From the NCBI GenBank assembly GCA_031291305.1, contig JARLJH010000048.1:62001-126000 (forward strand): a stretch of DNA of 64,000 nucleotides. The letters are read 5' to 3'. The DNA is from Rhodoferax sp. GTDB lineage: Bacteria; Pseudomonadota; Gammaproteobacteria; Burkholderiales; Burkholderiaceae_C. Both the position numbers and the translations under genes were made by a program. Shown here in pieces: positions 11,401 through 19,479 of this stretch (position 1 is its first letter; each line of letters opens with the position of its first letter). A model generated the notes under the pieces. It was not told the origin of the DNA. It made no database searches and saw only the letters and a program-made list of their open reading frames with translations.

Positions 11401-12369
11401 GGTGTTGTCGAGCTTGATGCTGGCTTGCCAGTCTGCGCCCTTTGGCTTGACGTGGGCTTGGCCGCTGAGCAGGGTCTGCGGTGCTTGCGGCCACAGGTTG
11501 GCCAGATTCAGTGCCTGCCAATCACCCTGGGCGCTGAGGATCTTTTGTGCCTGCCACGGTGCAATGTGGGCTGACAGCTTGGCCTGCATGGCGGATGCTT
11601 TGACCGAGTTGCCCGGTGGCGGGAGTTGGCCGACCTGTGTCTGTGTCGTCAACGCTGCTTGGAGTACCAGTTCAGCCTGTGGCCCGGCCAACGCGCCGCT
11701 TAAATCAGCTTGGGCAGCGATGCGCAGGGTTTGGTGGCTGGCGGGCACGGTCGCGTCCAACGCGCCATCCATCTGCACTTGAAGCGCCATGGGGCCACTG
11801 GCCTGCAACTGTCCTGAAAAGTTATAGATGTTGGATAAAAAATGCCCATGGCCCTTATCCAGACTGTGTAAGTAGCTATCAAATGCATAATGGAAACTGA
11901 GTTGATCAACGCGTTGTGTGCTCAGTCCGACCCAAGCCACGGTGTCCACGATCACATCGGCATCCACCCGAAAGGGCAGGCTCAGATCCGTCGGTGGTGC
12001 AGTTGGCGCGGCAGGTGTGGTTGCGCGCTGTTCCTGGATAGTCAGTTGCCCAATGTGCAGCTGGCTCAGACGCAGCTGGCGTTGTAGCAGGGCGTTGGGT
12101 TCCCAAGCCAGGCGGACCTCGCTCGCCTCCACACTCAAATCGCCCTGCTGCCAGCGCAACCAGCCGATGCGCCCACCGTGGCGCAATGAGCCGCTGACCT
12201 CGCGGGTTTGTAGTGTTTGCCCAGCGGGCAGCACACTTTGAATTTGTCGCAGTGCCGTCGCCAGGGACGTGTCGCTGCCTGTCCAGACCCATAGACCAGC
12301 CAGCAGCATCAGCAGGGCCAGCAGCAGCCCAGTCACCACCCAGAGACTCCGGCGCAGCAGCGGCTTCAA
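8446..12369 (-). CDS. tamB: Translocation and assembly module subunit TamB
   Basis: A protein of about 1307 residues with one N-terminal membrane helix (WVVTGLLLALLMLLAGLWVW), a long repetitive beta-rich body and a C-terminal DUF490/TamB domain ending FTLSYD. TamB spans the periplasm and works with TamA in outer-membrane protein or lipid transport. The likely start is TTG at 12369, whose TTGA overlaps the tamA stop by 4 bases; an in-frame ATG at 12402 is an alternative. Residues around FDSYLHSLDKGHGHF are encoded by an embedded 42-bp repeat (11837-11878), so part of the repeat-rich body is recently acquired. Confidence 0.92.
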   Translation of the reverse strand: MKPLLRRSLWVVTGLLLALLMLLAGLWVWTGSDTSLATALRQIQSVLPAGQTLQTREVSGSLRHGGRIGWLRWQQGDLSVEASEVRLAWEPNALLQRQLRLSQLHIGQLTIQEQRATTPAAPTAPPTDLSLPFRVDADVIVDTVAWVGLSTQRVDQLSFHYAFDSYLHSLDKGHGHFLSNIYNFSGQLQASGPMALQVQMDGALDATVPASHQTLRIAAQADLSGALAGPQAELVLQAALTTQTQVGQLPPPGNSVKASAMQAKLSAHIAPWQAQKILSAQGDWQALNLANLWPQAPQTLLSGQAHVKPKGADWQASIKLDNTLSGAWDQQRLPLQQLQAEVTYAGGHWLVQSLQAQGAGGSIQAQGQFDNAPSGGGAATLWHGDAQVRGINPAAIDTRLAANQISGKASARQGADTPFSFELTLTSSGKGSTQPGHAPTDLLANLHAQGTWAAPLLDLRTLQLDAQQVKLEGQLKVNTANLATQGHLNLSLPGLQADANGHASPQDGLGTLSIQVQDATQASQWLSLLPSVKNLLASGQPQGSATLSAHWQGGWQQGMQGLHLDASLRAPQLSWLPTASTAATPLSLRDAQLDVSGPISSLQFSSRGWVTRGAQQLQWQTQATAGRNQDGSWLGSLQQAQLSVHEPNSPSPWSVRLGTPSTPAGTAHVSTPSPPVSVRWQPGPSANTLTVSAGTARLTGYGAGAAGISWQPMRWSQSINTGQATPRRAQWQSQGRIDGVPLAWLDAFTQKPMAELGLSSDVLLSGSWDATQGDTLHLRATLERSAGDVRIQADAGRSAALPAGLEEAWMQVNLDGEQVSGTLRWNSQRAGRALAAFGTRLKTDNSGWTWPADAPLGGSLQLQLPPVDAWTALAPPGWRLHGTVDSHIDLSGTRGKPLWEGSLRARDLAVRSLVDGIDFSQGSLDARVHGQQLDIQTFTLRGAGTPQDAAAGGLLSITGSVLWLPESGQTDIRQRVQMALQAKLTALRLSARPDRRLSASGDLQAKLKDAQLTVRGSLTADQALITLPDDTTPTLDEDVRVRPGGASTSGAKTQSTASQAQAKPGVHVVPDVSVNLDMGPDFQIRGRGLQARLAGKLVLTANGSAAPELTGSIRTTNGTYQAYGQRLQIERGLIRFYGPIDNPALAILAIRPKLSQRVGVQVTGTALSPVVSLYSEPSLSDVETLTWLVLGRSSGAGGAEGALLQQAAMALLGGNGKSVSDKLSAAFGLDELSFRGGESATASSAASAASVTLGKRLSQDFYIAYESSLGGAMGVFYIFYDLSKRLTLRAQTGEQSAVDLIFTLSYD
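11837..11878 (-). repeat. 42-bp dispersed repeat, copy 2 (inside tamB)
   Basis: On the minus strand TAGCT begins at 11878, ATAAGGGC at 11858 and TTTT at 11840, matching the spacing of the intergenic copies. It is read in frame as part of TamB. Confidence 0.75.
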
Positions 12370-14279
12370 AACACAAACCCCACGTTCAGATGCAGGCGCC
12401 ATTTCTGCACCGCCACGCCATAAGCCAGATCAATCTGCAGCGGGCCCACCGGCGTCTTCCAGCGTACACCTCCGCCGACACCCACTTGTGCGTGAAGGTC
12501 GGCAGGTTTGTCGGCCACCGCCCCCGCGTCGATAAACAGTGCCCCTTCCCAGTCAGTCAGTCGGCCCTGGACGGTGATCGGGCGCTGCCACTCCAGGCTA
12601 CCGGTGGTCATGTAGCGTCCGGCCACGACAGTGCCATCTGCTTGTGTGATACCAATGCTGCGCAAGGCATAGCCGCGCACGCTGGTGGCGCCGCCGGTCA
12701 GAAACAGCAGGGTGGAGGGCAAGCTGGTGCCGTCCTTGACCGCCACCGCGCCCACCTCGGCGCGCAGGGCCAGACGCCCGGCGCGCAGGTCAGGCGCGCC
12801 GCTGTCAGGCTGACTGCCCAGTGGCAAGAAGCTCTGCCAACGCGTCAGCACCCGGCTGAAAGGCAGGTGCTCGCTGCCCAGCGTGGTGCCACCGCCGATT
12901 TCCATTCCCGCAGCCCAGCCGCTGGTCGGGAAGGGTAGGGTATCGAACTGACGCCGGGTGAGGGCAAAGTTGATGCTGAGCGACTCTGCGATCTGAGCGC
13001 TCGCCGCGTCCGCCGTGGTCGTGTCAGCGCGGTCATATTCCAGATAGTAGTTGCGGTCAATACGCTCGCCTTCCTTCATGGCACCTGCCCGCCAGCGCTG
13101 GCTGCCCACATCAGACGTGCCGCTGCGCTCGTCCAGCAGCAGCAACGAGGTGTTTCGGCGCCAACCAGCCTCGTCGGGTGGCGCGATCAGCTCAGCGCTG
13201 ATCGACTTGGTGTCACGGTCCAGGGATATCTTGCTGAGCGCACGCCAGCCCAGGCCGTGCACCTGCTGGTGCAGATACTCGGCGCTGAAGCGTGCGCCGC
13301 TGTCGCTGCTGGCACCGAGCCCTAAGGTGATTTTTTGCAGGCGCGCCTCGCGCACCGAGACCAGGATCTGGGCGGCCTGCGGGTCAGACGTGGTGTCAAC
13401 GCGCACAAAAGCCGAGTTGAAATAGCCGCTGTTGGACAGACGCTGTTGGGCGGCCATCAACTCTTTCAGGTTGTAGTCGCTGCCGTCAGGCAGGCGAGCC
13501 AGGCGGCGCACCAGTTCAGCATCAAAACGATTCAGGCCGGTGGTGACCAGGGCGCCTATTTTGTAAGCGGGACCAGAGTTGAGGGTGATGTCCAGTTTGG
13601 CGGTGTGGGTCAGCGGGTCTACATCGGCCAGAGACTCGCTGATCGTGCCGGTGGGGTAGCGCTGGCTGGTGAGCTGGCTCAAAGCTTGCTGTTTGGCGGA
13701 ACCCCAACTGGCCTGGGTGAAACGATTACCTGCCGGCAGCAGCCAACTGGCTTCGATCAGGGTGCGCTGCGCGGCGGCTTGCGGGTCGGTGGCGATGGGG
13801 CCGCTAAAGTGCACCAGCACCTGATTGACGCGCACCGGTTCGCCCGCCACGACGCTGATGTGCACCGTGCGTTGACCCAGTCCTGCGCCTGCATCTGCGC
13901 GGGTGATGTCGATGACTGGTGAGAAATAACCCAGTGTGGCCACCAGATTCTGGATATCCAACTTGGACATCTCCATCAATCGGCTGAGCTCGTCGTCCCG
14001 CAAGTCCGCCAGACTGCGGTAGCGCTGCAGTTCCAGATGGCGCTCAAGCAAGGTTTTGATGTCGTCCGGGGCGGTGATGTCGAGCTGGAAGGCAGACGTC
14101 TGCGCATCCGCCGCAGGTGTTGGCGCGCTGGTGTCTGCAGCCGGTTTGGGCGCCGTTGTACCCATGGGGGTGGCCGCAGCGTTGGGTGCGCTGTCGGTCG
14201 AGTCTGTATTGACAGCATCCTGCGCCGTTGCCAGCAGCGGAGACAGCAGCAAGGCCGCTGTAAGCCAGAGAGAATTCAT
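12366..14279 (-). CDS. tamA: Translocation and assembly module subunit TamA (BamA/Omp85 family)
   Basis: A 637-residue outer-membrane protein with a signal peptide (MNSLWLTAALLLSPLLATAQ), a low-complexity Ala/Pro/Thr linker, POTRA domains (about residues 90-330) and a C-terminal Omp85 beta-barrel. The barrel has a VRGY motif (SVRGYAL) and ends in Phe (NVGFVF), the usual C-terminal signal for barrel assembly. TamA pairs with TamB encoded immediately downstream. The start at 14279 is supported by the signal peptide and a 4-base ATGA overlap with the VWA gene. Confidence 0.94.
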   Translation of the reverse strand: MNSLWLTAALLLSPLLATAQDAVNTDSTDSAPNAAATPMGTTAPKPAADTSAPTPAADAQTSAFQLDITAPDDIKTLLERHLELQRYRSLADLRDDELSRLMEMSKLDIQNLVATLGYFSPVIDITRADAGAGLGQRTVHISVVAGEPVRVNQVLVHFSGPIATDPQAAAQRTLIEASWLLPAGNRFTQASWGSAKQQALSQLTSQRYPTGTISESLADVDPLTHTAKLDITLNSGPAYKIGALVTTGLNRFDAELVRRLARLPDGSDYNLKELMAAQQRLSNSGYFNSAFVRVDTTSDPQAAQILVSVREARLQKITLGLGASSDSGARFSAEYLHQQVHGLGWRALSKISLDRDTKSISAELIAPPDEAGWRRNTSLLLLDERSGTSDVGSQRWRAGAMKEGERIDRNYYLEYDRADTTTADAASAQIAESLSINFALTRRQFDTLPFPTSGWAAGMEIGGGTTLGSEHLPFSRVLTRWQSFLPLGSQPDSGAPDLRAGRLALRAEVGAVAVKDGTSLPSTLLFLTGGATSVRGYALRSIGITQADGTVVAGRYMTTGSLEWQRPITVQGRLTDWEGALFIDAGAVADKPADLHAQVGVGGGVRWKTPVGPLQIDLAYGVAVQKWRLHLNVGFVF

Positions 14280-15490
14280 TTGCTGAGCAATCGCATCGCG
14301 TCTTCCAAGCCCTTGAGCGTCATCGGGAACATGCGCTGGCTCATGAGTTGCTGCACGATGCTGATGCTTTGCCGGTATTGCCACACGCCTTGCGGTTCGG
14401 GGTTGATCCAGGCGAATTGCGGATAGGCATGGGTGAGTCGCCCCAGCCACTCGGCACCGGCCTCCTCGTTGCTGTATTCCACGCTGCCACCGGGTTGCAG
14501 AATTTCATAGGGACTCATGGTGGCGTCACCGATGAAGATCAGCTTGTAGTCTTTGTTGTACTTGCGGATGATGTCAAACGTGGGAAATTTCTCGGCGTAG
14601 CGGCGCCGATTGTTCTTCCAGACAAAGTCGTACACGCAGTTGTGAAAGTAATAAAACTCCAGGTGTTTGAACTCGCTCTTGGCGGCCGAAAACATCTCTT
14701 CAACCCGGCTAATGTGCTCGTCCATGGTGCCGCCCACGTCCATCAGTAGCAGCACTTTGACGTTGTTGTGGCGCTCCGGGCGCATCTTGATATCCAGGTA
14801 GCCCGCGTTGGAAGCGGTGGAGCGAATGGTGTCGTCTAGGTCCAGCTCTTCGATGTGGCCTTCGCGGGCAAACTTTCGCAGGCGGCGCAGCGCGACCTTG
14901 ATATTGCGCGTGCCGAGTTCTTGCGTGTCGTCGTAGTCGCGGTAGGCGCGCTGCTCCCACACTTTGACGGCGCTTTTGTTTTTGCCGGGGCCACCAATGC
15001 GCACGCCCTGCGGGTTGTAACCACCGTGACCAAAGGGCGAGGTGCCGCCGGTGCCAATCCACTTGCTGCCGCCTTCGTGGCGCTCTTTTTGTTCTTCCAG
15101 GCGTTTTTTGAGCGTCTCCATCAGCTCGTCCCAGCCCATTTTTTCGATGGCCGCTTTTTCTTCGGGGCTGAGGTTGAGTTCCAGCGTTTTCTTGAGCCAG
15201 TCCAGAGGAATGTCTTTGGTGAAGTCGGTCACCATCTCCACGCCTTTGAAATAGGCGGCAAAAGCCCTGTCAAACTTGTCGTAATGTTTTTCGTCCTTGA
15301 CCAGGGTGGCGCGGCTCAAAAAGTAAAAGTCGTCGATCTTGTAGCCGCTGTAGGCCGTATCGCCGCCATCGGCCTGCGGTGTTTTGGGGCCAACTACGCC
15401 GAGCTTCAGGGCTTCGAGCAGTGTCAGGAATTCCTTGACTGACACTGGCAGTTTGGCGGCGCGCAGGGTGTAGAAGAAGTCGATCAGCAT
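14276..15490 (-). CDS. VWA-domain (CoxE-like) protein
   Basis: This 404-residue protein has a von Willebrand A domain in its C-terminal half. The metal-site loop reads DVGGTMDEHIS, so Gly replaces the first Ser of the classic DxSxS. The N-terminal half is charged and helical, typical of CoxE-like proteins. Such proteins usually work beside a MoxR-type AAA ATPase encoded next door, but none is present here; the upstream neighbour is vapC. It is coupled to tamA by an ATGA overlap. The function is not known; a chaperone or maturation role is family-based inference. Confidence 0.85.
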   Translation of the reverse strand: MLIDFFYTLRAAKLPVSVKEFLTLLEALKLGVVGPKTPQADGGDTAYSGYKIDDFYFLSRATLVKDEKHYDKFDRAFAAYFKGVEMVTDFTKDIPLDWLKKTLELNLSPEEKAAIEKMGWDELMETLKKRLEEQKERHEGGSKWIGTGGTSPFGHGGYNPQGVRIGGPGKNKSAVKVWEQRAYRDYDDTQELGTRNIKVALRRLRKFAREGHIEELDLDDTIRSTASNAGYLDIKMRPERHNNVKVLLLMDVGGTMDEHISRVEEMFSAAKSEFKHLEFYYFHNCVYDFVWKNNRRRYAEKFPTFDIIRKYNKDYKLIFIGDATMSPYEILQPGGSVEYSNEEAGAEWLGRLTHAYPQFAWINPEPQGVWQYRQSISIVQQLMSQRMFPMTLKGLEDAMRLLSK

Positions 15491-15499
15491 GGGTTGCTC

Positions 15500-15907
15500 C
15501 TAAAGCCAGTTTTCTACACGCAATCCTGCCACCCGTTCAAACTTGCGGGTGTTGTTGGTCACCAGGGTCATGTTGTGCGCCAGGGAGTGGGCAGCAATCC
15601 ATAAGTCATTACCGTCAATAAGTGTGCCAGCGGCTTCCAGCTGTGTCCGAGTGTTGCCATAGTGTTGCGCGGCATCCGCTGGCAGGGGTTGAACCGCGAT
15701 GGCGGTGAAAACGGCGTTGAGTCGGTGTCCCAATTCTGTGGTTCGCTTGGAAGAAGGTAGTTTGCTTAACCCATAGCGCAATTCGCCTGCGCTGATGATG
15801 GAAATGGCCAAGGTGTCGGGGGTGCTATCCAGGATACGTTGGCTCAAGGTGGAGGACGCGTCACGCAGAAAGTAGTTGACGATGTTGGTGTCGAGCAGGT
15901 ACTTCAT
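15500..15907 (-). CDS. vapC: VapC-type PIN-domain toxin
   Basis: This 135-residue PIN-domain ribonuclease starts MKYLLDTNIVNYFLR, giving the first active-site Asp (D6). The family Glu lies in AGELRYGL, and further acids follow in IDGNDLWIAAH. VapC toxins cleave RNA, often initiator tRNA or rRNA, and are neutralised by VapB. The start overlaps the end of vapB by 4 bases. The gene sits 9 bp upstream of the VWA gene. Confidence 0.92.
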   Translation of the reverse strand: MKYLLDTNIVNYFLRDASSTLSQRILDSTPDTLAISIISAGELRYGLSKLPSSKRTTELGHRLNAVFTAIAVQPLPADAAQHYGNTRTQLEAAGTLIDGNDLWIAAHSLAHNMTLVTNNTRKFERVAGLRVENWL

Positions 15908-16188
15908 TTGACTGGGTTGTTGTCTGATGTCAGCAGAGGGCTCCAGTCGCGGTCTCGGGTTGCAGAGTCGTTGAGTTGGGCTTCAACTAGTTCCCAAGCT
16001 TGCTTAGCCGCTGGGCTCAAGGGAGGCAGGTTTTTCAGGATGTCACGCACTGTGGCCTTCTTTTCTCGCAGTACGATCTCGTCCCCTCGGCGCTCGATGG
16101 TGACACGTTTGGAGTTCAACTGAAACTCTTTGGGCAGGCGTACGGCTTGGCTGTTGCCTGACATGAAAACGGCAGCTGTAGTGGTCAT
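15904..16188 (-). CDS. vapB: VapB-type AbrB/SpoVT-fold antitoxin
   Basis: A 94-residue antitoxin. The N-terminal swapped-hairpin DNA-binding domain is recognisable by FMSGNSQAVRLPKEF and VTIERRGDEIVLREK. The C-terminal tail wraps the toxin. The ATG at 16188 is preferred over the upstream in-frame start at 16260 because the domain begins directly after it and the palindromic operator at 16208-16224 would otherwise lie inside the gene. Confidence 0.92.
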   Translation of the reverse strand: MTTTAAVFMSGNSQAVRLPKEFQLNSKRVTIERRGDEIVLREKKATVRDILKNLPPLSPAAKQAWELVEAQLNDSATRDRDWSPLLTSDNNPVK

Positions 16189-16207
16189 GGTGCGCTTCCA
16201 AAATGCA

Positions 16208-16224
16208 ATATACGGATTGTATAT
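16208..16224. promoter_or_regulatory. Probable VapB operator palindrome
   Basis: A perfect inverted repeat, ATATAC - 5 bases - GTATAT, lies 20 bp upstream of the vapB start and overlaps TATACAAT, a -10-like sequence on the minus strand. AbrB-fold antitoxins repress their own promoters through such palindromes. Placement and symmetry are seen; binding is inferred. Confidence 0.6.
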
Positions 16225-16334
16225 GGTTGATAGAAAAAGCGTACACCGGTGCAAATCCAATCAATTGAATTCTCTCGACAAAGCGATCGAGGGTTAAGCA
16301 ACCCATTGAAGCTGAATAGTCGGTGGTCGTCTAT

Positions 16335-16402
16335 GAGTCGTGTGCGGTGAAAGTCGCAAGCACGGATCGACCGGAGATATCATTGGAAGATGATCTCCCT
16401 AC
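16335..16402 (+). mobile_element. Fossil 3' end of a group II intron (domains V and VI)
   Basis: Positions 16335-16368 are exactly 34 nt and fold as intron domain V: outer stem GAGTCGTG/CACGGATC, a two-base AG bulge, inner stem TGCGGT/GTCGCA and a GAAA tetraloop. The catalytic triad AGC of the family reads AGT here, and one outer pair is a G-A mismatch, so it is probably inactive. It is followed by a domain VI-like hairpin (16373-16398, outer stem GGAGAT/ATCTCC) and an intron-like end CTAC at 16402. No reverse transcriptase is present; about 60 bp upstream may also be intron-derived. Confidence 0.75.
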
Positions 16403-16944
16403 CCTCCAACGAACACAAGCACCCACCAAAACTCGATATCCGACACGCGGCACCGTCGCATTTACAGATCGAAGGTCATGATGTGCTCTCTAATTATGAG
16501 CGTTTGATCCAGGAGGCCAATGTTCTGGCAGGTCGTAATCCTCTTCATTGGACGGCCCGCGTCGAATTGCACCCAAGTGCAGCCGGGCAGCCCGAGTCCT
16601 GGTTGCACTTGACCGTGGAAACCTCTTTGCCTCAGACTTGTCAGCGCTGCCTGGGGTCGGTAGACGTGTCGGTTCAGGTGGATAGGGAGTTTCGCTTTGT
16701 GGAGAGTGAAGCCGTCGCAGAGCAGCAGGACGATGAATGCGAAGAAGATTTGCTGGTGACCAGCCGCGAATTTGATCTGGCGGCTCTCATTGAAGATGAG
16801 GTGCTTATGGCGCTGCCGTTGGTGCCGCGTCATGAGACTTGCCCAGTCGGCGTCAAGATGGCCGTGGCCGACGAGGACTTTGATGCTCCCGTGGAAAAGC
16901 CCAACCCGTTTGCAGTGCTGGCAAAGCTCAAGAGCAAGGACTGA
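16390..16944 (+). CDS. yceD: YceD (DUF177) large-ribosomal-subunit accumulation protein
   Basis: A 184-residue DUF177 protein upstream of rpmF, its usual neighbour. The two conserved CxxC-like cysteines are seen in LPQTCQRCLG. YceD affects 23S rRNA accumulation. The only ATG before the conserved region is at 16390 and lies inside the domain VI hairpin of a group II intron fossil, so the first few codons (MISLP) are intron-derived and the native start was apparently lost. Conserved sequence begins at KLDIRHAAP. No strong ribosome-binding site is visible apart from GGAAGATG-type purines in the hairpin loop. Confidence 0.88.
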   Translation: MISLPSNEHKHPPKLDIRHAAPSHLQIEGHDVLSNYERLIQEANVLAGRNPLHWTARVELHPSAAGQPESWLHLTVETSLPQTCQRCLGSVDVSVQVDREFRFVESEAVAEQQDDECEEDLLVTSREFDLAALIEDEVLMALPLVPRHETCPVGVKMAVADEDFDAPVEKPNPFAVLAKLKSKD

Positions 16945-17069
16945 CAAATCAGACTTGCCACAGCAACTGGAGATCAGTTATACTGGCGAACTTTTGCGCA
17001 AGACCTGCGCTCATCTCAATAACCCGAAGTTGCCTGAGCGCAGGCGGCTTATAGTCTTTAGGAGCCATT

Positions 17070-17252
17070 ATGGCCGTCCAACAAAACAAGAAGTCACCTT
17101 CCAAGCGCGGTATGCACCGTTCACACAACGCCTTGGTGGTGCCTGGCATCGCTGTCGAATCCACCACTGGTGAAACGCATCTGCGTCACCACATTAGCCC
17201 GACCGGTTTTTACCGTGGTCGCAAAGTGCTCAAGACCAAGTCTGAAGCCTGA
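17070..17252 (+). CDS. rpmF: 50S ribosomal protein L32
   Basis: A 60-residue L32 with the usual start [19 protein letters not shown] and [10 protein letters not shown] near the end. Zinc-binding cysteines are absent, as in many proteobacterial L32 proteins. The ribosome-binding site TAGGAG lies just upstream. It is followed by a strong terminator at 17270, so the expression of plsX and the fab genes probably relies partly on another promoter or readthrough. Confidence 0.97.
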   Translation: MAVQQNKKSPSKRGMHRSHNALVVPGIAVESTTGETHLRHHISPTGFYRGRKVLKTKSEA

Positions 17253-17269
17253 CCCTGACCAAGCATCTG

Positions 17270-17313
17270 GGCCCGGGGCTACCTTAGTGTGTAGCCTCGG
17301 GCCTTTGCTTTTT
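17270..17313 (+). terminator. Intrinsic terminator after rpmF
   Basis: A 13-bp stem (GGCCCGGGGCTAC with GTAGCCTCGGGCC, one G-T wobble) with an 8-base loop is followed by TTTGCTTTTT. It lies 17 bp after the rpmF stop. Confidence 0.85.
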
Positions 17314-17377
17314 GAGCGTTGGTTTTAGGGTTTTGCCCCTGTTGGTTTGTTTTGAAGCTTGCCAGTTTTAGCTATTC

Positions 17378-18427
17378 ATGATCACTATTGCTGTTGACTG
17401 CATGGGGGGTGACCACGGCCCTCGCATCACTTTGCCTGCCTGCACCCGTTTTCTGGAGCAGCACCCGGAGGCCAGGTTGATTATGGTGGGGTTGCCGGAG
17501 AGTATGAAGGCTTATGCCCATGCGCGCGCGACCGTGATGCTGGCTAGCGAAGTGGTCACCATGGATGATCCGCTCGAAGTCGCCTTGCGCCGTAAAAAAG
17601 ACTCGTCCATGCGGGTGGCCATTACGCAAGTAAAGGAGGGAGCTGCACAAGCGGTGGTGTCAGCGGGTAATACCGGGGCCTTGATGGCTATTTCGCGCTA
17701 TGTGTTGAAAACCCTCGAAGGGATTGACCGCCCGGCTATCGCAGGTCAAATTCCCAATGCCAAAGGCCTGGGTACCACCGTGTTGGACATGGGGGCTAAT
17801 GTGGACTGCACGGCTGAGCATTTGGTGCAGTTCGCGGTGATGGGTTCGGCCTTGGTGTCGGTACTCAGTGGCAATGAAAATCCCACGGTCGGACTGCTGA
17901 ATATTGGTGAAGAAGCCATCAAAGGCAACGAAGTCATCAAAAAAACTGGCGAACTGTTGCGTATCGCGTCCAAAACAGGTGATCTTAATTTTTACGGTAA
18001 CGTTGAAGGCAATGACATTTTCAAAGGCACGGCAGACATCGTTGTCTGTGATGGATTCGTCGGCAATGTCGCTTTGAAGGCCAGCGAGGGCCTCGCTGGG
18101 ATGATTGTTGATTTCCTGAAGAAGGAATTCTCGCGCAACATTTTTACCAAACTGTCGGCATTGGCAGCTTATCCGGTGATATCTGCGCTTAAAAAGCGTA
18201 TGGATCATCGTCGCTACAACGGTGGTGCGTTGTTGGGCCTGCGCGGTCTGGTGTTCAAGAGCCACGGTTCGGCCGATGAGCTGGCGTTTGGTTTCGCTCT
18301 GGCTCGGGCGTATGATGCGGCCCGCAATGATTTGCTGGAGCAGGTGAGGGTTCGTATTGCCCACGCTGCGCCCCTGTTGGCCCCGGCTGATAACCGCCAA
18401 GCGCTTGAGGCCTCTGTTTTAGTTTAA
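17378..18427 (+). CDS. plsX: Phosphate acyltransferase PlsX
   Basis: A 349-residue enzyme making acyl-phosphate from acyl-ACP for phospholipid synthesis. The family start is clear ([14 protein letters not shown]), as are [11 protein letters not shown] and [14 protein letters not shown]. It starts about 65 bp after the rpmF terminator and ends 3 bp before fabH. The start ATG at 17378 has only a weak ribosome-binding site. Confidence 0.96.
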   Translation: MITIAVDCMGGDHGPRITLPACTRFLEQHPEARLIMVGLPESMKAYAHARATVMLASEVVTMDDPLEVALRRKKDSSMRVAITQVKEGAAQAVVSAGNTGALMAISRYVLKTLEGIDRPAIAGQIPNAKGLGTTVLDMGANVDCTAEHLVQFAVMGSALVSVLSGNENPTVGLLNIGEEAIKGNEVIKKTGELLRIASKTGDLNFYGNVEGNDIFKGTADIVVCDGFVGNVALKASEGLAGMIVDFLKKEFSRNIFTKLSALAAYPVISALKKRMDHRRYNGGALLGLRGLVFKSHGSADELAFGFALARAYDAARNDLLEQVRVRIAHAAPLLAPADNRQALEASVLV

Positions 18428-18430
18428 TTT

Positions 18431-19408
18431 ATGAAAACCTACGCACGAATTACCGGCACAGGAAGCTTTTTGCCGCCAAATCGGCTGACCAATGCCGACT
18501 TGGTCGGCCAACTGGCGGCGCAAGGGATTGAGTCTAGCGACGAGTGGATTGTGGAGCGCACCGGCATTCGGGCGCGTCATTTTGCGGATCCTGAAACCAC
18601 CTCCAGCGACATGGCGCTGCAGGCCTGTCTGCGGGCATTGGATGCAGCCCACTGCATGGCGAAAGACATTGATCTGATCATCGTTGGAACGTCAACGCCA
18701 GACATGGTTTTTCCGTCAACGGCAACCATTTTGCAGGGCAAACTGGGTGTACACGGTGGAGCTGCGTTCGATGTTCAGGCGGTTTGTAGTGGCTTTATAT
18801 ATGCGCTGACGATTGCTGACGCGATGATCAAGGCAGGCTCGGCCACCAAAGCGTTGGTGGTGGGCTCCGAGGTGTTTTCCAGAATTCTGGATTTCAAGGA
18901 TCGCACCACTTGCGTGCTGTTTGGTGACGGCGCTGGCGCAGTGGTCCTGGAAGCCTCCGCTGAACCCGGCATTCTGGCGACCGATATCCACGCTGATGGC
19001 AAGTACACCGATATTTTGTGTGTGCCGGGCAACGTGTCTGGCGGTGAGATTCTCGGCTTGCCGCTGCTGCGCATGGATGGTCAAGCCGTGTTCAAGTTGG
19101 CGGTGCATGTTCTGGATGAAACCGCCCACGCTGTGCTGGCCAAGGCCGACAAGACCGTGGCCGACGTTGATTGGCTGCTGCCGCACCAGGCCAATATCCG
19201 TATCATGCAAAGCACGGCGCGCAAGCTCAAGCTGCCGATGGACAAGGTGGTGGTCACTGTGGACCAACATGGCAACACCTCGGCAGCGTCAATTCCGTTG
19301 GCGCTGGACACCGCGGTGCGCAGCGGGCAGGTCAAGCCCGGTCAGACTCTGCTGCTTGAAGGTGTGGGTGGCGGCTTTACCTGGGGATCAGTGCTACTTA
19401 CGCTGTAG
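18431..19408 (+). CDS. fabH: Beta-ketoacyl-ACP synthase III
   Basis: A 325-residue condensing enzyme that starts fatty-acid synthesis from acetyl-CoA and malonyl-ACP. The active-site Cys lies in [11 protein letters not shown], the His in LPHQANIRI and the Asn in HGNTSAAS. The stop codon TAG (19406-19408) is the first three bases of a 42-bp dispersed repeat. Confidence 0.97.
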   Translation: MKTYARITGTGSFLPPNRLTNADLVGQLAAQGIESSDEWIVERTGIRARHFADPETTSSDMALQACLRALDAAHCMAKDIDLIIVGTSTPDMVFPSTATILQGKLGVHGGAAFDVQAVCSGFIYALTIADAMIKAGSATKALVVGSEVFSRILDFKDRTTCVLFGDGAGAVVLEASAEPGILATDIHADGKYTDILCVPGNVSGGEILGLPLLRMDGQAVFKLAVHVLDETAHAVLAKADKTVADVDWLLPHQANIRIMQSTARKLKLPMDKVVVTVDQHGNTSAASIPLALDTAVRSGQVKPGQTLLLEGVGGGFTWGSVLLTL

Positions 19409-19447
19409 CGTAATGCCCTTATTTAATAAGGGCTAGAAGCTAATTTC
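19406..19447 (+). repeat. 42-bp dispersed repeat, copy 3
   Basis: TAGCG at 19406 supplies the fabH stop codon; ATAAGGGCT follows at 19426 and TTTC at 19444. The inner GCCCTTATTTAATAAGGGC is palindromic and could form a hairpin in the fabH-fabD spacer. Confidence 0.8.
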
Positions 19448-19479
19448 CCATATATTTCTGGATGAATGGCGTTGCATAG

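Noticed and set aside
12213-12938. Plus-strand frame of 241 codons opposite the tamA-tamB junction
   Set aside because: Composition is that of a shadow frame, and both genes beneath it are well supported.
16261-16334. Extending the intron fossil further upstream or finding a reverse transcriptase
   Set aside because: No reverse transcriptase coding is present before vapB, and domain IV has too little structure to delimit by eye; only domains V and VI are claimed.
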